Source: Globisporangium splendens (Eukaryota > Oomycota > Peronosporomycetes > Pythiales > Pythiaceae). From it: a DNA stretch of 64,000 nt. Where the stretch lies: positions 806,001-870,000 of the forward strand of contig VFIW01000003.1 in assembly GCA_006386115.1 (NCBI GenBank), written 5' to 3'. A model generated the notes under the pieces. That model saw only the letters and a list, made by a program, of their open reading frames with translations, searched no databases and was not told where the DNA came from. Below are positions 1 through 11,541 of the stretch, piece by piece; position 1 is the stretch's first letter, and every line of letters begins with the position of its first letter. Both the position numbers and the translations under genes were made by a program.

Positions 1-140
1 CGAGTCTCGCTCCATCACGAGGCGTGCAATTCCAGGGAAAGGAAAGCGACGGCAGGGCGATTGAGATGTTTAGTCGTGCAGTGGTGCGTGACGCTTTTCT
101 TCTATGTGGTGGTGCGAGTGAAATACTGATCTTGGCGGCT

Positions 141-150
141 TCATTTTGCA
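141..150 (+). promoter_or_regulatory. Oomycete initiator (Inr)-like site
   Basis: TCATTTTGCA fits the core TCATTYYNCA of the oomycete initiator and lies 32 bases before the ATG at 173. It also resembles an intron 3' end (tttgcag), so an upstream exon starting at the ATG at 66 cannot be excluded. Confidence 0.45.
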
Positions 151-172
151 GGATTCGTCGTTTGAGCGCACG

Positions 173-2018
173 ATGCCGTCGTATCATAGCACGGCGGCAA
201 AGAAGCCGCGCTTGAAGCACTTTGACAGTCTTGCGGTCACGAAAAACAAGTTTGCGAGAGAGCGCGAGGACGAAGAAGACGGCGTGGGCGACTGTGGTAA
301 ACTGCTGCCGAAGCGATCGGCGCGTCTTGTCACGTCGGTGAAAGACGAAGACGTCGTGGACTTGGAGCATGTCGAGGACGTGTCAAAGCTCGAGACTGTG
401 GAAGGTGACGAGATTTTGCAGGCGCTGATGAACACGAGTACCCCTCGCAAGGACCGGAAATTCGCGATGGAGAGCTCTCGAACAGCGAGCGACGAACGGG
501 ACCGAGCGTTCCTGCGGCGTCGTCGCTTGGCGCTGCAAAAGTACTCTGCTGTGCCTGATGAAAAAGAACAGGAGAACGACAAGTGGCAGTACAGGGAATC
601 CGCCACGGGCACGATTGTCATTGAGCGCAAGAAGAACGCGACAAAGAAGACTGCTGCTGTGATGGAGCAGGACGGTCCAGAACAGGAGCTTGCTGCTGCT
701 TCACCTGAGACTGCTGCTAAACCAGTGGCAACACCACCATCAATCGAAGAAGAAAGCGACGATGGTGATAAGGAGAGCACAGAAAGCAAGATTGCCCGCC
801 TCAGTCAAGCGAAAGACGTCGGCTGGAGACATTACGTCTTGTGGGTACTGGCTGGCTCCATCATGTTGTGCACGCTAGTGATTGCATTCCCGTCATTCAA
901 GGTCCTATTCCAGCCGGTGGTTCCCTTTTGCGACAGCAATCACGAGGAAAGCTACTCAATCGTGAGTCTCCAGGACTTTGATTACACGAAAGCACTGCAA
1001 CCTTACAGTGGAGACGCCACGACTGGCTCCTGTCGTGCGTGTCCTCTCTTTGGGAATTGTAGTAGTGGCGGGCTGCAATCCTGTGTCCCGCCGTACGAGC
1101 TCTCGAATGGCGTGTGCGTTGAAAGCACGGAGGTGCGACAAGATTTGCACCACCTGGCGAGCCTCATCCAGCACTTTATCATCACGAAAGCAGCCGAAGA
1201 TATTTGGAATACGACACTCTGGGGGTCACTATTTGGCGGCGAGCACGGAGTGAGTCAGGACGCCTTTACGGCGCCGATCAAGGTATTCTTGTCGGACATC
1301 CAGGACCTGCTCGCGGACACGATCGCATACGGCAAGGCCGTGACCAGTTTGCCTCGTCAGTACGTTTTGAATCGGGCGATGGACTTGGCGCTTCGGGACC
1401 TGAAAGACATCTTTGTCGGCGAGAAGGACCAGATCCTCGTGGGTCGAAGCATCCTACCGTGGTCGTACCAGGCCAGGCACCAGTTGTACGCGAACGCCCG
1501 ACTGATTTTGTTCGTGATCGTGCTCACTGCGCTGCTTGGTCTTGCGTATCGCAATATGATGGTGAATCGTACGGAGCGCGGGCTCATTGATCGATTGGTG
1601 AAGGAAGTGCGCTTTGCGCTGCTCAAGCGAACGGCGCACTCGGACAAAGCGTATCCTGCCGACCACCTGCGCGACGACTTGTTTGACATTCTGCCGAACA
1701 TCTCGCCGCGGGATCGCAAATGGCTGCGGGAGTCCGTGTGGCCACGCGTCGCTGCGCTCGTGGAAGAAGATTCGCGCGTGCGATCGCGAACGACCGCGTA
1801 CGTTGCTGTGTGTGGCATGATACGTGACTGCTTGAGACTAACTTTGGGTGAGGTTGTTTTCTTTATTTTATAGCATCTCGGGAAACAAAATGGTGGTCTG
1901 GGAATGGATTTCAGCCGCGCCAACGAACGCCAGCACGCTGCAAGGTGCCAAGCAAGCGCTGCTCTCGAAACCCACGGTGCGCCGAAAGAAAGGGAGTCGA
2001 AAGAGCTTCCCTATGTAA
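173..2018 (+). CDS. MSC (Man1/Src1 C-terminal) domain inner nuclear membrane protein
   Basis: Two exons, 173-1797 and 1874-2018, give about 589 aa. The intron 1798-1873 starts GTACGT, has a CTAAC branch site and ends TTTATAG. Splicing it out restores the family's terminal VVWEWIS motif; reading through gives an early stop at 1871. The N-terminal half is charged and low complexity, as expected for a nucleoplasmic tail. A membrane segment follows (about residues 220-240, HYVLWVLAGSIML), then a cysteine-rich lumenal region (CRACPLFGNC), a second membrane segment (LILFVIVLTALLGLAY) and the winged-helix MSC end with the basic tail RRKKGSRK. Known Man1/Src1/Heh proteins tether chromatin to the nuclear envelope. 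I see no clear LEM/HeH motif at the N-terminus, so the family call rests on the two membrane segments and the C-terminal domain. The start at 173 was chosen because an Inr-like site lies just upstream. Confidence 0.75.
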
Positions 2019-2207
2019 CGTCAACGCGCGGTGGCAGTTGCTTCGTAGCTTGTTAGTGAATGGGAGTGGTGTAGACTCTGATGTGAGAGAACGGCAACGA
2101 CGAATGGTTTGTGGGTAAATGTGTACTTGTGCATTTTGCTCATCGCGTATACATGAGATTTCTAACATTCTATGGCAAAGGGTTGATCGGACACTGAACA
2201 AAGACAC

Positions 2208-3329
2208 TTAATTTAACTCTGGCGACTCGCGGCTTGCGGCAACAGCCTTGGCGAGTCCCTTCAATGCGACGACGGTGTCGTCCCAGTTGATGCACGCGTC
2301 CGTGATGCTCTTGCCGTACACGAGCGTCGATGGGTCGTCCCCAAGCGACTGGTTGCCTTCCACGAGGTTCGACTCGATCATGACACCGAGAACGTTCTTG
2401 TTGCCCTTGGCCACGAGGTCTGCCACGTAGCTCGACACCTTGATCTGGTTGCTGTGTAGCTTGCGCGAGTTGCCGTGCGAGCAGTCGATCATGACCTTGG
2501 TCGACTGCTTGGCCTTGGTGAGCATCGCCGCAGCCGTGTCAATGAACTTCTCTTCGTAGTTTGGGCCGTCGGAGCCACCACGGAGGATCACGTGGCAGTC
2601 CTTGTTGCCCTTGGTACGCACGATCGACGCCAGGCCGTGCTCGTTCAGACCCAAGAAGTTGTGGGGGGTGGACGCCGCGACCGAGGCATCAACCGCGATC
2701 TTGATGTCGCCGCCCGTTCCGTTCTTGAAGCCGACTGGCATGGACAAGCCCGAGGTGAGTTCACGGTGCAATTGCGACTCGGTCGTACGCGCACCAATGG
2801 CGCCCCACGAGATCAAGTCGGCGGTGAACTGCGGCGAGATCGTGTCCAGGAACTCGAGCGACACGGGCAGTCCCATGGCGTTCACGTCGAGGAGCAGCTT
2901 GCGCGCGATGCGGATGCCCTTGTTGATGTTGAACGACTGGTTGAGGTCCGGGTCGTTGATCAGTCCCTTCCATCCGATCGTCGTGCGGGGCTTCTCGAAG
3001 TACGTGCGCATAATAACGAGCAGCTCGCCCGAGAGTTCATCGGCGACCTTCTTGAGACGCTCTGCGTACTCCATGGCCGCCTTGACGTCGTGGATCGAGC
3101 AGGGACCGACCACGACCACCAGACGGTCGTCCTCACCGTGCAGAATCTTGGAGACGGCCTTGCGCGCGCTGGAGATCGTCTCGTAGACCTCGGGGGTGAC
3201 CGGGAGCTCCTCGATCACGCATGCGGGCGGAACGAGCGGGCGGATCGTCGTCACGTGCAAGTTCTCGAGCTTCACGCGCTTGGCCTGGCGCTGCTGTTCG
3301 GCTTCGGTGTGGTTGCGGACGCGAGTCAT
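2208..3329 (-). CDS. 3-deoxy-7-phosphoheptulonate (DAHP) synthase, class I
   Basis: Single exon, 373 aa. It condenses phosphoenolpyruvate and erythrose-4-phosphate, the first step of the shikimate pathway. Family signatures include VVVVGPCSIHD near the N-terminus, MRTYFEKPRTT, GLPVSLEFLDT, GARTTESQ, GFKNGTGG, ILRGG and MIDCSHGNS. This is the class I AroF/G/H-type enzyme of bacteria and fungi rather than the plant class II type. The open frame runs 52 codons further upstream, but I start at the ATG at 3329 (MTRVRN) because an initiator-like sequence at 3379-3394 lies inside that extension. No transit peptide is evident, so a cytosolic location is likely. The gene lies tail to tail with the MSC-domain gene, about 190 bp apart. 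Confidence 0.93.
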   Translation of the reverse strand: MTRVRNHTEAEQQRQAKRVKLENLHVTTIRPLVPPACVIEELPVTPEVYETISSARKAVSKILHGEDDRLVVVVGPCSIHDVKAAMEYAERLKKVADELSGELLVIMRTYFEKPRTTIGWKGLINDPDLNQSFNINKGIRIARKLLLDVNAMGLPVSLEFLDTISPQFTADLISWGAIGARTTESQLHRELTSGLSMPVGFKNGTGGDIKIAVDASVAASTPHNFLGLNEHGLASIVRTKGNKDCHVILRGGSDGPNYEEKFIDTAAAMLTKAKQSTKVMIDCSHGNSRKLHSNQIKVSSYVADLVAKGNKNVLGVMIESNLVEGNQSLGDDPSTLVYGKSITDACINWDDTVVALKGLAKAVAASRESPELN

Positions 3330-3378
3330 CGATGCTGTGCGAGTGTGTGGAGACAGAGAGCCGAGACAGGCGCAGCGC

Positions 3379-3394
3379 AGATTCAGAAATGAGC
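3379..3394 (-). promoter_or_regulatory. Oomycete Inr-like element of the DAHP synthase gene
   Basis: On the minus strand this reads GCTCATTTCTGAATCT, matching 14 of 16 positions of GCTCATTYYNCAWTTT. It lies 50-65 bases before the chosen ATG, a typical distance for an oomycete transcription start. Confidence 0.6.
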
Positions 3395-3463
3395 ATCTGC
3401 AGTCATCGCCACGACCACATCGCTCGTCAGGATCAATCACGTGGCTGGGCAAACGGAAGAGAC

Positions 3464-3520
3464 CACGAAAACTTTCTGCAGTCACGACAACGTTCCGCAG
3501 TCACGAAAACTTTCCGCAGT
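3464..3520. repeat. Three exact-period 19-bp direct repeats upstream of DAHP synthase
   Basis: Copies at 3464-3482, 3483-3501 and 3502-3520 follow CACGAAAACTTTCCGCAGT, with one change in copy 1 and two in copy 2. The core GAAAACTTTC is a near-palindrome. The array sits 70-140 bp upstream of the Inr-like site, where a proximal promoter would be. Confidence 0.85.
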
Positions 3521-4277
3521 GCCCCATGAGGCGATGGAGTGCCAGCAATTTGTGCCACCCGTTTATAGTGCCCCTGAGGCAACGATACGTTGATAGGCTG
3601 GTTATGGAGAGTGGAGCCAGGAGTGTAGGGGGTGCTATTCGATTCCAAGATGCCCCATGGGGTGGTAGAGAACCTGAAAAACTGTTTACGTCAGTATAGT
3701 ACCCCATCGATAAACATAAAAACGAGCAAAGCAGTACAGCTTTTCACGGATTACCACCTCATGAAATGTAATTAGAGAAATAATAGTGCCTCACGAGGCT
3801 TCTAAACGAGGGGACACGTCGTTGCATTGTTTGGAAGGGTGGAAGATCCGGTTTTGAGCAATGAAAATCCAGCGATCTTTTTCTGTCCAGTAATATGGCG
3901 CAAGTGTCTCTAGTCGCGCACGCATTGGCTAAAATCCTAAACGTTATGCGCCAATAGTGGGATATGCCTCAATGGTCGAGTGGTCGTCCGAAGGTGACTG
4001 GAAGCGCGCGACTGAACTGTGTTCCTTCAACTTGATGAAACACAGAACCTCTCCACCGACTCCACCTCTATAAGACTATACGTAGCTGATAGAAGAACTT
4101 TCTTTTAACATTTCGAGTACGATCCGAAAGACTCTTATAATGAATACAATTAGGTAATTCGCAAGGTTGCACTTTCCCTCAATCGTGAGGCTCGTCCATG
4201 CTGCACACACTCCACAGAAGGACGGAATGAGTCCGTGACAAACAGAACGGAAAGCGAAGGGAGGAAGGAAGGAAGAG
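3521..4277. other. Intergenic region between divergent genes
   Basis: It separates DAHP synthase (minus) from the PH-RCC1 gene (plus), so it should hold both promoters. I see no convincing open frame or RNA gene. The 200 bases before 4278 are rich in GGAAGGAA-type purine runs. Confidence 0.5.
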
Positions 4278-7200
4278 ATGGCGGCGCCGCGCCTGCAGGG
4301 CACGATCTGGAAGAAGAACACGGGCTTCTTGCGCCAGTGGCGGAGCAGGTGCGTCTCTCCCTCTGTGCATCCCTCTGCATTCGCCTGCATGTCGTTTGCT
4401 GGTGGCTGAGTGGCTGAGTGGCGACAACTGACACTCCTCTGTTTCCCGTTTGCACAGGCCCGCCGTGGTGACAGACGATGGGTTTCTCCGGTACAAGAAG
4501 AGTAAAGACAGCAGGTATCCGCTTAGTGTAAACGCTGCTTCGTTGTGGGGTTATATTGGACAGGTGAATGGGGCTCACGTTTGTGTTCTCGTGTGGTAGT
4601 GGCAAGATGAAAGAGATCGATTTGGTGAAGGTGCGTTTATCAGAGTTGCGATTGGACATGTTGCTGTGCTGCATATGCTACTGTTTCGACGGCATTTGTT
4701 AACTGGTTTTCTCTTCTTTCTCTTCGTTGTTTTATTGTTATTATTCTGCAGTCGGATATCTCGCACAAGGTTGCGCATTCGCACGGCTACTACTTCTTTG
4801 AAGTGAAGAGTGGGAGCTCGACGTTCTCGCTTGGGTTTCCGCAGAAAAGCGATGCAGACATGTGGCTCGAAGCGATCCGCGAAGTAGCAGGTGCGTGAGA
4901 AAATCAGCTGCACTAAAGCGCAAGGCATGGCGGCGTTGCCGCAAGCGCTGATTGTGTATGTGGGCGTTGCTTGGACTATAGATGAGAACGCTGCGGGACG
5001 ACGCGCATGGGTAGCGAACCTGCGGCACATGCTTTCGCTCCCGCTGCACGAACGCAAGGAGGTCGTGGAGCAAATGCGCGATCGTGATTGGGTCAACGAG
5101 TGGATGTTTTGTCTTCGGTAAGAGCCTTTTTCTATATTGCCTTTTCACCACGAAGCCCGTGCTCATTGCATAATGGCGAATATTGACAGATCCCTGAAAG
5201 CCACTGACAAAAGTTTGAGCCAACGACGTCGGAGCTTGAAGCAATTGTACACGGTTAGTGCACATTTCTATGCACAGCGTATGCTTTGCATGATGACGGT
5301 GTCGGATGACTAACAGAATCTACTGTGGACGTACCTCATGAATGGCAAATAGATCTGGCTACAATTCCACTTGTTTGCAGAGTGTCTGGCTGAGATCTTC
5401 TTCACAAGCCAAGGTGGGCAATCTCAAGGTGGGAAGCTCAGTGAACAGAGCTCCGACCTCGACAGCGATCAGCGGTCCATCGAGTCGTCAGCATCGTCGT
5501 CCAATGGCACTGTCTCGGCATCTGCTGTTTCTCCAAAGTCTGCAGCTCATGCTAATCATTTCGGGGACGTTGATGAACTCAAATTCAAGACTATTCGGCT
5601 CCAATTTGGCGCGAAAAGCTGGCGTGGACGCAAACGGCTAGGCAAAGAAATCGACCAACTGGCAAAGTTCCGAGTCCTGTTAGATTTCGTGTTATCGGAA
5701 AAAATCGTGGAGGCCAAAGCGGTTGAGAAGTTCCCGGTATTTCCGTTGGTCGCTGCGTTTTCTGTTCGTGATATTCGAGTCGTAGCAACGGCAGAATCTC
5801 TCCGCGAACGGTTCAACATTGTCGCCGTGGACAAGCGTGACGTCAGCGAGCTAGTGCAGACGCTCAAACTTACGAAAATGCTGCGCGCGTTCCCGTACAG
5901 TGAATTGCCAGAGATGTGGGTGAGAAAGGTGCCAGGAAACCAAGACACCACTTTGATCGGCGTCGGCACCCGTTATGACGATGTGCTACTGCAATCACTG
6001 AGATCCACGTTAGTACATGGCATATTGATCAAGGCAAAGAGCGGTGATGGCGCGAATTTGGAGCTTCTGACTGCCCATGACATGAGCGAGCTGGTGCAGA
6101 ACAAGGAGACGCACTGGATCCCGTACCTTGATCTGGTGTATTACCATCTGGATTCCGGCACGCAGGTGGAAAATGTGAGAGCAAAGAACTTTCTCCAGAA
6201 CGCGGCGAGTGATCCAATTGTTGGCGACGTTGTGATTTCAGTTGATGCAGACAAATCGAGATTGCCGCTTGATCTTATGGAAGGGTTCGTGATGAAGCAA
6301 CAGCTTGAAGTCCATCCACTGGTTCGGCGATTACACGATCTGAAAAAGAATGCTGCGAGACTTAATGTCGCATCGAGCAATGGCGGAGGAGTCGCGCCTC
6401 TCAAGGTTGACCCTGGCGCGGTGTTGGCGAGGGACTCGGAGAGGAACCTGAAGAAAATACTCCTGCAACATGTCAAAAATGTTGCTCTGCAGCTTGTGAC
6501 GCTGGGAGACGAACCTGGTGTGGTGTCGGAGATGACAGGACAGCAGACGACTTCGAGCGATCTACGACCGCATGCGGGAGGTTTGGCGAGATCGAACACG
6601 GACTCTGTGGTGCTCGGGAGCAAAGAGTATGCTTCGTCCAACTCAAGCGCTAGACCTGATCTTCGCCGTCGACGTTCATCTTTAGCTACCGCTGCTGCAG
6701 TTGTAAACGTGGTTTCAGATAACGCTGAAACGTATGTGATCGACAGCATGCATTTGCGGCAAGTGATGCGGGAAAGCGGAGTGAATATGCGCTTTCTGCC
6801 TCTAGTGTTCGACAATGTGGATGGCGCCCGCCAACCAGGAATTCAAACATTGGTGGCGAGTGAAATTATCGCGCGATTGGCGAAAAGTCTGTTCCGCTAT
6901 CAGTTGATCAACAACGACACTCTGTCTGTGGACAGCTGGAAGTCGCGGAAGCTGCGACTGATCAAGCTTATTGATTCCATTATGCATGGAGTATTCCACG
7001 ACGACCTTCCGTTCGGCAAGTGTTCGATCCAAGAATGCGTCGGTGATCAATTTTGGAATGTTGACGCTCCAGTCTTGCTGATGTTGGGACCCTTTGCATC
7101 AAGTTTTGGCCTGGACTACGCTTGCATAAGCGCAGGTCAAGCGATTGCGAAGTACCGGAAGGTTATTCGAGGCAATCCGTCTGCTTTGTTCAGCGCACTG

Positions 7201-9791
7201 CTTCGTTCGTTTGACGCCCAGCTGGCGAAAGCGATTCTGCCGGACTTGCACGAAAATCGATTTGTATCGATGCAATTCTTTCGCAACGAAAACGACTTGA
7301 CTTTCACCTACGAAGGTAAAGACCCGAACCTTGCGCTGAGTCTTCACCAGACTCTACTGTGGAGCAACTTGCAGTTTTTCCGAATCCAGTTCGACGATTT
7401 GAAGCGACAGAGCAATGCAACTGATCACTTGAGCGAATGCAAGAACGGCTCGCCGACAAATGGTGGAAGTCTTGCTGACATCGACACTCACCGCACTTTT
7501 TATGCTAAAATTGCTGAGCACCATGTTCAGGTCCTGCGTTATTCGCAAGATTTACGAATTGAGAGAGCAGCAGTGTGTTGGGAAGAAGCTCATGCTGTGC
7601 GATCCAGACTGGTCAAGGCGCTTCGTGCAGCAAGTACCCCCGATGGCAATCGAGGAATGGCAAGAGAGCATCTTGAAGAGGCGAAGGGACTCGTCTTAGC
7701 CAGCACCTCACTGCTTCCATTTGAGTACATGATTGCTCTGCGGTGCTTGGAAATGGTCAGCGGCAATGAAGATCAACTTTTTTCGCGATCGGATGAGTGG
7801 AAGGATCTGCTTGCGGTCCTTCGTTTTTTCTATCGCCCAGCGAATCGATCCCAATTTGCCAAGAGTTCGTCATCGCACCCGTTATTCTCGATTATTTACT
7901 TTATGACCCATCTCGGTGGCATAAACGGAAATCTTCCGGAAGACCGAGAAAGTGATGAATCGCTTCGTACGCGGTTAGAGATCGGCCAAATGCAGCAACG
8001 CTGGTTGAGTATGATCGCAACTGTTGATGCATACTGTCGACGAACGGTTGCGAAGAGCTGGACGCTTGACCCGATCAACGCGATTGCAACGAAAGCAGCG
8101 TCATTCGAGTTTGAAAAGCATCAATCGCTCGTGACGCAATCCAGCAGCAGCAGCAGCAGCTTGGGCAGCAACTTCAGTGACGACAGAGGCGATTCTACGA
8201 GCAGTCCAGCGGAGCTGAAACACGCAAAGACCACGAGAGCAATGAGCACGGAGTCAAAATTGACAGCAGCTGCCGTGCGCCAAGATGTCCTTTGGTATGT
8301 GGAGTGCTTCTTTCTCCCGTCTGTCGCAGCTGGCTCGTGGATGGTGCCCGGTACCAAATTTTTACGTGATATCACCCGTCCTGGAGATTCGTTATCTTCC
8401 AGTCGTACGAAGAAAGAAGATGCCTCAGCTCCTGGGGTTGCGTTTGTCTGGGGAACGCCATTTGGGTTGTCGCTGGATGAAGAATCTCAACTGGCTAATG
8501 TCAGTGATACTTCTGCGTTGGCAACTTTCAATCCGCGTCCTGCGCGAGGCGGCTCACAAGTCGATATCTTAAGATTTCCGTCCTCACTACGCCGAGTCGT
8601 TCAGGTGTCGTGCGGATATCGCCACACGGCTCTCGTGACTGACAATCGCTACTTGTATACTTTTGGGTATGGCGAATGCGGTCGGCTGGGTCACGGAGAC
8701 GAAGACTCTGTCGCGGAACCTGTGGCTGTAAGCTTTTTCGTCAGCCTGATCCAGTCGGTCGGTTCGGAAGTCGGCGGGATTGCTCAAGTCTCCTGTGGTC
8801 GTGAGCACACCATGGCGGTTTTGGTGAATGGGGATCTGTACGGATTCGGTTGGGCTGAAGCTGGTCGCCTCGGAACGGGAGATACTGGTAGTTGTTTGTT
8901 CCCCACAAAAGTGCTGGCGCTCCAAGATGTACAAGCAGCAGCGTGCGGACGGGAGCACACGCTTGCGCTGAAGAAAGATGGCCAAGTGTATGCGTTTGGA
9001 GCAGGCTTTGGCGGTCGACTCGGAAATGATTCCGAATCGGATGAAGAGTATCCTGTGCTAGTGCAAGGTCTTGGTGGCGAGAGAATTGTGCGAATCGATG
9101 CCGGCGAGTGCCACTCTGGTGCTGTAAACGACATGGGAGAAGTGTTCACGTGGGGTTTTGGAAACTCAGGAGCGCTGGGTAACGGGATTCGCGAGAACCG
9201 TTTACTGCCTGAAAAAATTGTTGGGTCGTGGGCAGCCGAACAAGACAGGGATGGAAAGGCTGGTGTGGTGACTTCGATTGCGTGCGGAAGCTATCACACC
9301 CTTGTGAGCACGAGCATAGGGAAGCTGTACGGCTGGGGAGATTCAGCCGCAGGTCAGCTGGGAGCAGAGCACACGTCGGCTGAAGACATGATGGTACTGT
9401 CTCCGCAAGAAATCCAGTTTCGACCCACAAGCGAAGAAAGCAACGGCAAGAAGAAATCACCGCGCTCTTCTTCGAAATCGCCCGCAGCGATTCGAGAAAT
9501 TGCGTGTGGAACTTTCACATCCGCAGTGTGCACGGAAGATGGGAAGCTGTTCATGTGGGGATCGCCTGCTGCAGGAAACGGGGCCGAGTTGGATGCTGAA
9601 GCTGCCAGCGTCGAACAGATCGACGCGCTCACCGACTTTTCCATTTCTCGAATCTCTTGCGGTGCGTACTTTTGATTCATTTGGTTATGTGCATTTTGTT
9701 TGTATGCCCGCCTCGCTCACTGTGTGGTTCTTTTGTCTTTGTAGGCGCGTATCACTCCGTTGCCTTGACTCGGGGACTCGAGTATTTTTGA
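4278..9791 (+). CDS. Large PH-domain protein with C-terminal RCC1 repeats
   Basis: Eight exons: 4278-4348, 4458-4514, 4600-4630, 4752-4890, 4982-5117, 5190-5253, 5353-9661 and 9745-9791, giving about 1617 aa. All joins keep frame at GT-AG sites. The first four exons build a PH domain (start LQGTIWKKNTGFLRQW, end DMWLEAIREVA), which suggests phosphoinositide or membrane binding. Residues of about 200-1250 form a long region I do not recognise, with a low-complexity Ser patch near 8150. The last 380 or so residues are RCC1-type repeats with the pattern VSCGYRHTALVT...LYTFGYGECGRLGHGD, about six or seven blades of a seven-bladed propeller. The last exon completes the final blade (ISCGAYHSVALT); reading past the donor at 9662 would stop early. 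RCC1 propellers often act as guanine-nucleotide exchange or protein-interaction modules. The target here is unknown. Confidence 0.82.
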
Positions 9792-10149
9792 GCGAAAAGC
9801 GTACCATGTGGAGGAGGTGACACTGATTGTTGACAGAACGTCCGAAGCGTCAAATATAGAGAGCTTGCCTGATATACTTTGTGCCGGATCTGACAACTGT
9901 GCTGCATTTCATGAGCAGTTTTGGCCATTCTCACGCCTCGACTTGGTTAAATTTAGGCGTTGGACTCAAGAGATGGCCGATTTTTCGCAGCGGTCGACGG
10001 AAGAACTCGGTTCGCACGCGGAAATGTCCATGTGATCCACAAAGAAAAGCGTTTGCTAACCTGGCTGGTCGTGCAGGCAACGTTAGCGCAGCCATTGCAG
10101 CGATTGGAAGGGATCAGTCACGCAGATTGCTAAGAATCCATAAAGCAGC
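9792..10149. other. Intergenic spacer
   Basis: About 360 bp between two plus-strand genes. It should carry the 3' end of the RCC1 gene and the promoter of the tetraspanin-like gene. I see nothing distinctive in it. Confidence 0.5.
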
Positions 10150-11273
10150 ATGGGCAGCCAACCGGAGCGACGCTCTGTGGTAGTAGCGCACGCAGGACCA
10201 ACCTTCGTAGCGTCACCGACGCATGTCCAGATCGCGATGCCCACCACCACTGGCGAGCAGAAAGGGATTTTGTCTGCACCCGAGCTCGACGCGATTCAGA
10301 ACCAGCGGCTCGGTCTGCGTCGGCAGCGGTCGTTTAGCGATGTGGTTCAGGGCACATTTGGTGTCAAACCAGTTAAATTGTTCCTGTATGCATGGAGTAT
10401 CGTTGTGATCCTGATGGGGCTTGGCATCTTGGTAGTCGGGCTCTACCTGCTGTATTTCCAAGAGAATGCGCATATGATGCCTGCACTGGCATACTACGCC
10501 GCGTCGTTCACTGGAGTTTGTCTGTCACTGATGTCGGGGCTCGGCTTGTACGGACTGCAGCAGCAGCGGCGGTGCGTCACTGAAGGAAGACGAAACTATG
10601 CGCTAGGCGTGGTGAGTATTTGCACGCATTGCTGCTTTCATGTTAAGGATGCGAGCTCACGCTTTGCTGCTGTCGTTCGCTGGTTGCGTAGTGTATATTG
10701 CTCAGTCTCGCTGGGTCCGCGATCATCATCATGGGTGGAATTGTCGCGCTCACATTACACGGTGTCGTCAAGCATGCGCAAGTTCATGACTTCGCGCTCC
10801 AGAAAGTGCGCTACTTTGAGACTGCAGTGATCACGAACCTTCACGACTACGTCGAGGAGGATCCGGGAGGGTGGCGAGAGATCCAGCAAAGCCAATACTG
10901 CTGCGGGTACACAAACGTCAACACCCTCAGGAACACAGCGGCTTTGCCTTGGGATGACTCGTTGCTCACGACGGTGGACGAGATCAACGCTGTCGCAGGA
11001 AAATACTGTGCGAGAACGGCCTCAGAGTGTGCTGACACCGTCGGGTTCCCGTGTCCCGTCAAAGGACGTGTGTGGTGTCGAAGCGAGTTCCACCTGCTAA
11101 TGCTGACAAACTACAGGCTCATCGGAGCGTTTGCACTCGTCGTTGGTGCAGCGCAGGTTCTATCGAGTGGACTTAGTTTGTTTACGCTTTTGTGTGATGT
11201 GCGCATGCTTCCTCGACGATCACCAGCACAGGAGGCTCCGCGCCTCCAGCTCTCACCACTGCGGAAATTGTAA
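10150..11273 (+). CDS. Tetraspanin-like four-pass membrane protein
   Basis: Two exons, 10150-10611 and 10692-11273, 347 aa; the intron is GTGAGT...GCGTAG. About 75 polar residues lead into four hydrophobic segments (LFLYAWSIVVILMGLGILVV; a second around YYAASFTGVCLSLMSGLGL; a third made by joining both exons, YALGVCILLSLAGSA; and the last, LIGAFALVVGAAQVL). The large loop between segments 3 and 4 carries the tetraspanin signature CCG (QYCCGY) plus further cysteines (YCARTASEC, FPCPVKGRVWC) that would form its disulfides. Tetraspanins organise membrane microdomains. The N-terminal tail is longer than usual; ATGs at 10150 or 10237 are both possible starts. Confidence 0.78.
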
Positions 11274-11339
11274 CGGAAGGCACGTCCATTTGATTGTTGC
11301 TGACATGGGTATTTGCTTCGGCTGTTTGGTTCGGGAGAT

Positions 11340-11340
<1 letters not shown>

Positions 11341-11374
<34 letters not shown>
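11341..11374. repeat. (AG)17 microsatellite
   Basis: Uninterrupted AG dinucleotide run of 34 bases in the spacer before the CYB5D1-like gene. Confidence 0.95.
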
Positions 11375-11376
<2 letters not shown>

Positions 11377-11541
11377 GCGACTGGCTCCTCACGCTTTAAA
11401 TACCAAACCCAAGCTAATTCTAGATCCTGTAGATGCCGTTCTGGTCATTGAGTGCTGTGAGGAGAAAAGTGTGAACCTAGGTGGCCAAGTCTCACGAGTG
11501 TGCCAGAAGCAGAAGGAGAGAGCGACAGATCGTATTGCACC

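Noticed and set aside
66..172. Possible first exon of the MSC-domain gene (ATG at 66, donor GTGCGT at about 84, acceptor TTTTGCAG at 151)
   Set aside because: The frame fits, but the supposed acceptor coincides with an initiator consensus, so a start at 173 is simpler. Not excluded.
1849..1873. 25-bp intron GTGAGG...TTATAG in the MSC-domain gene
   Set aside because: Too short and it gives the wrong frame; the donor at 1798 restores VVWEWIS.
2475..3392. 305-codon plus-strand open frame
   Set aside because: Antisense shadow of the DAHP synthase gene, whose motifs are unmistakable.
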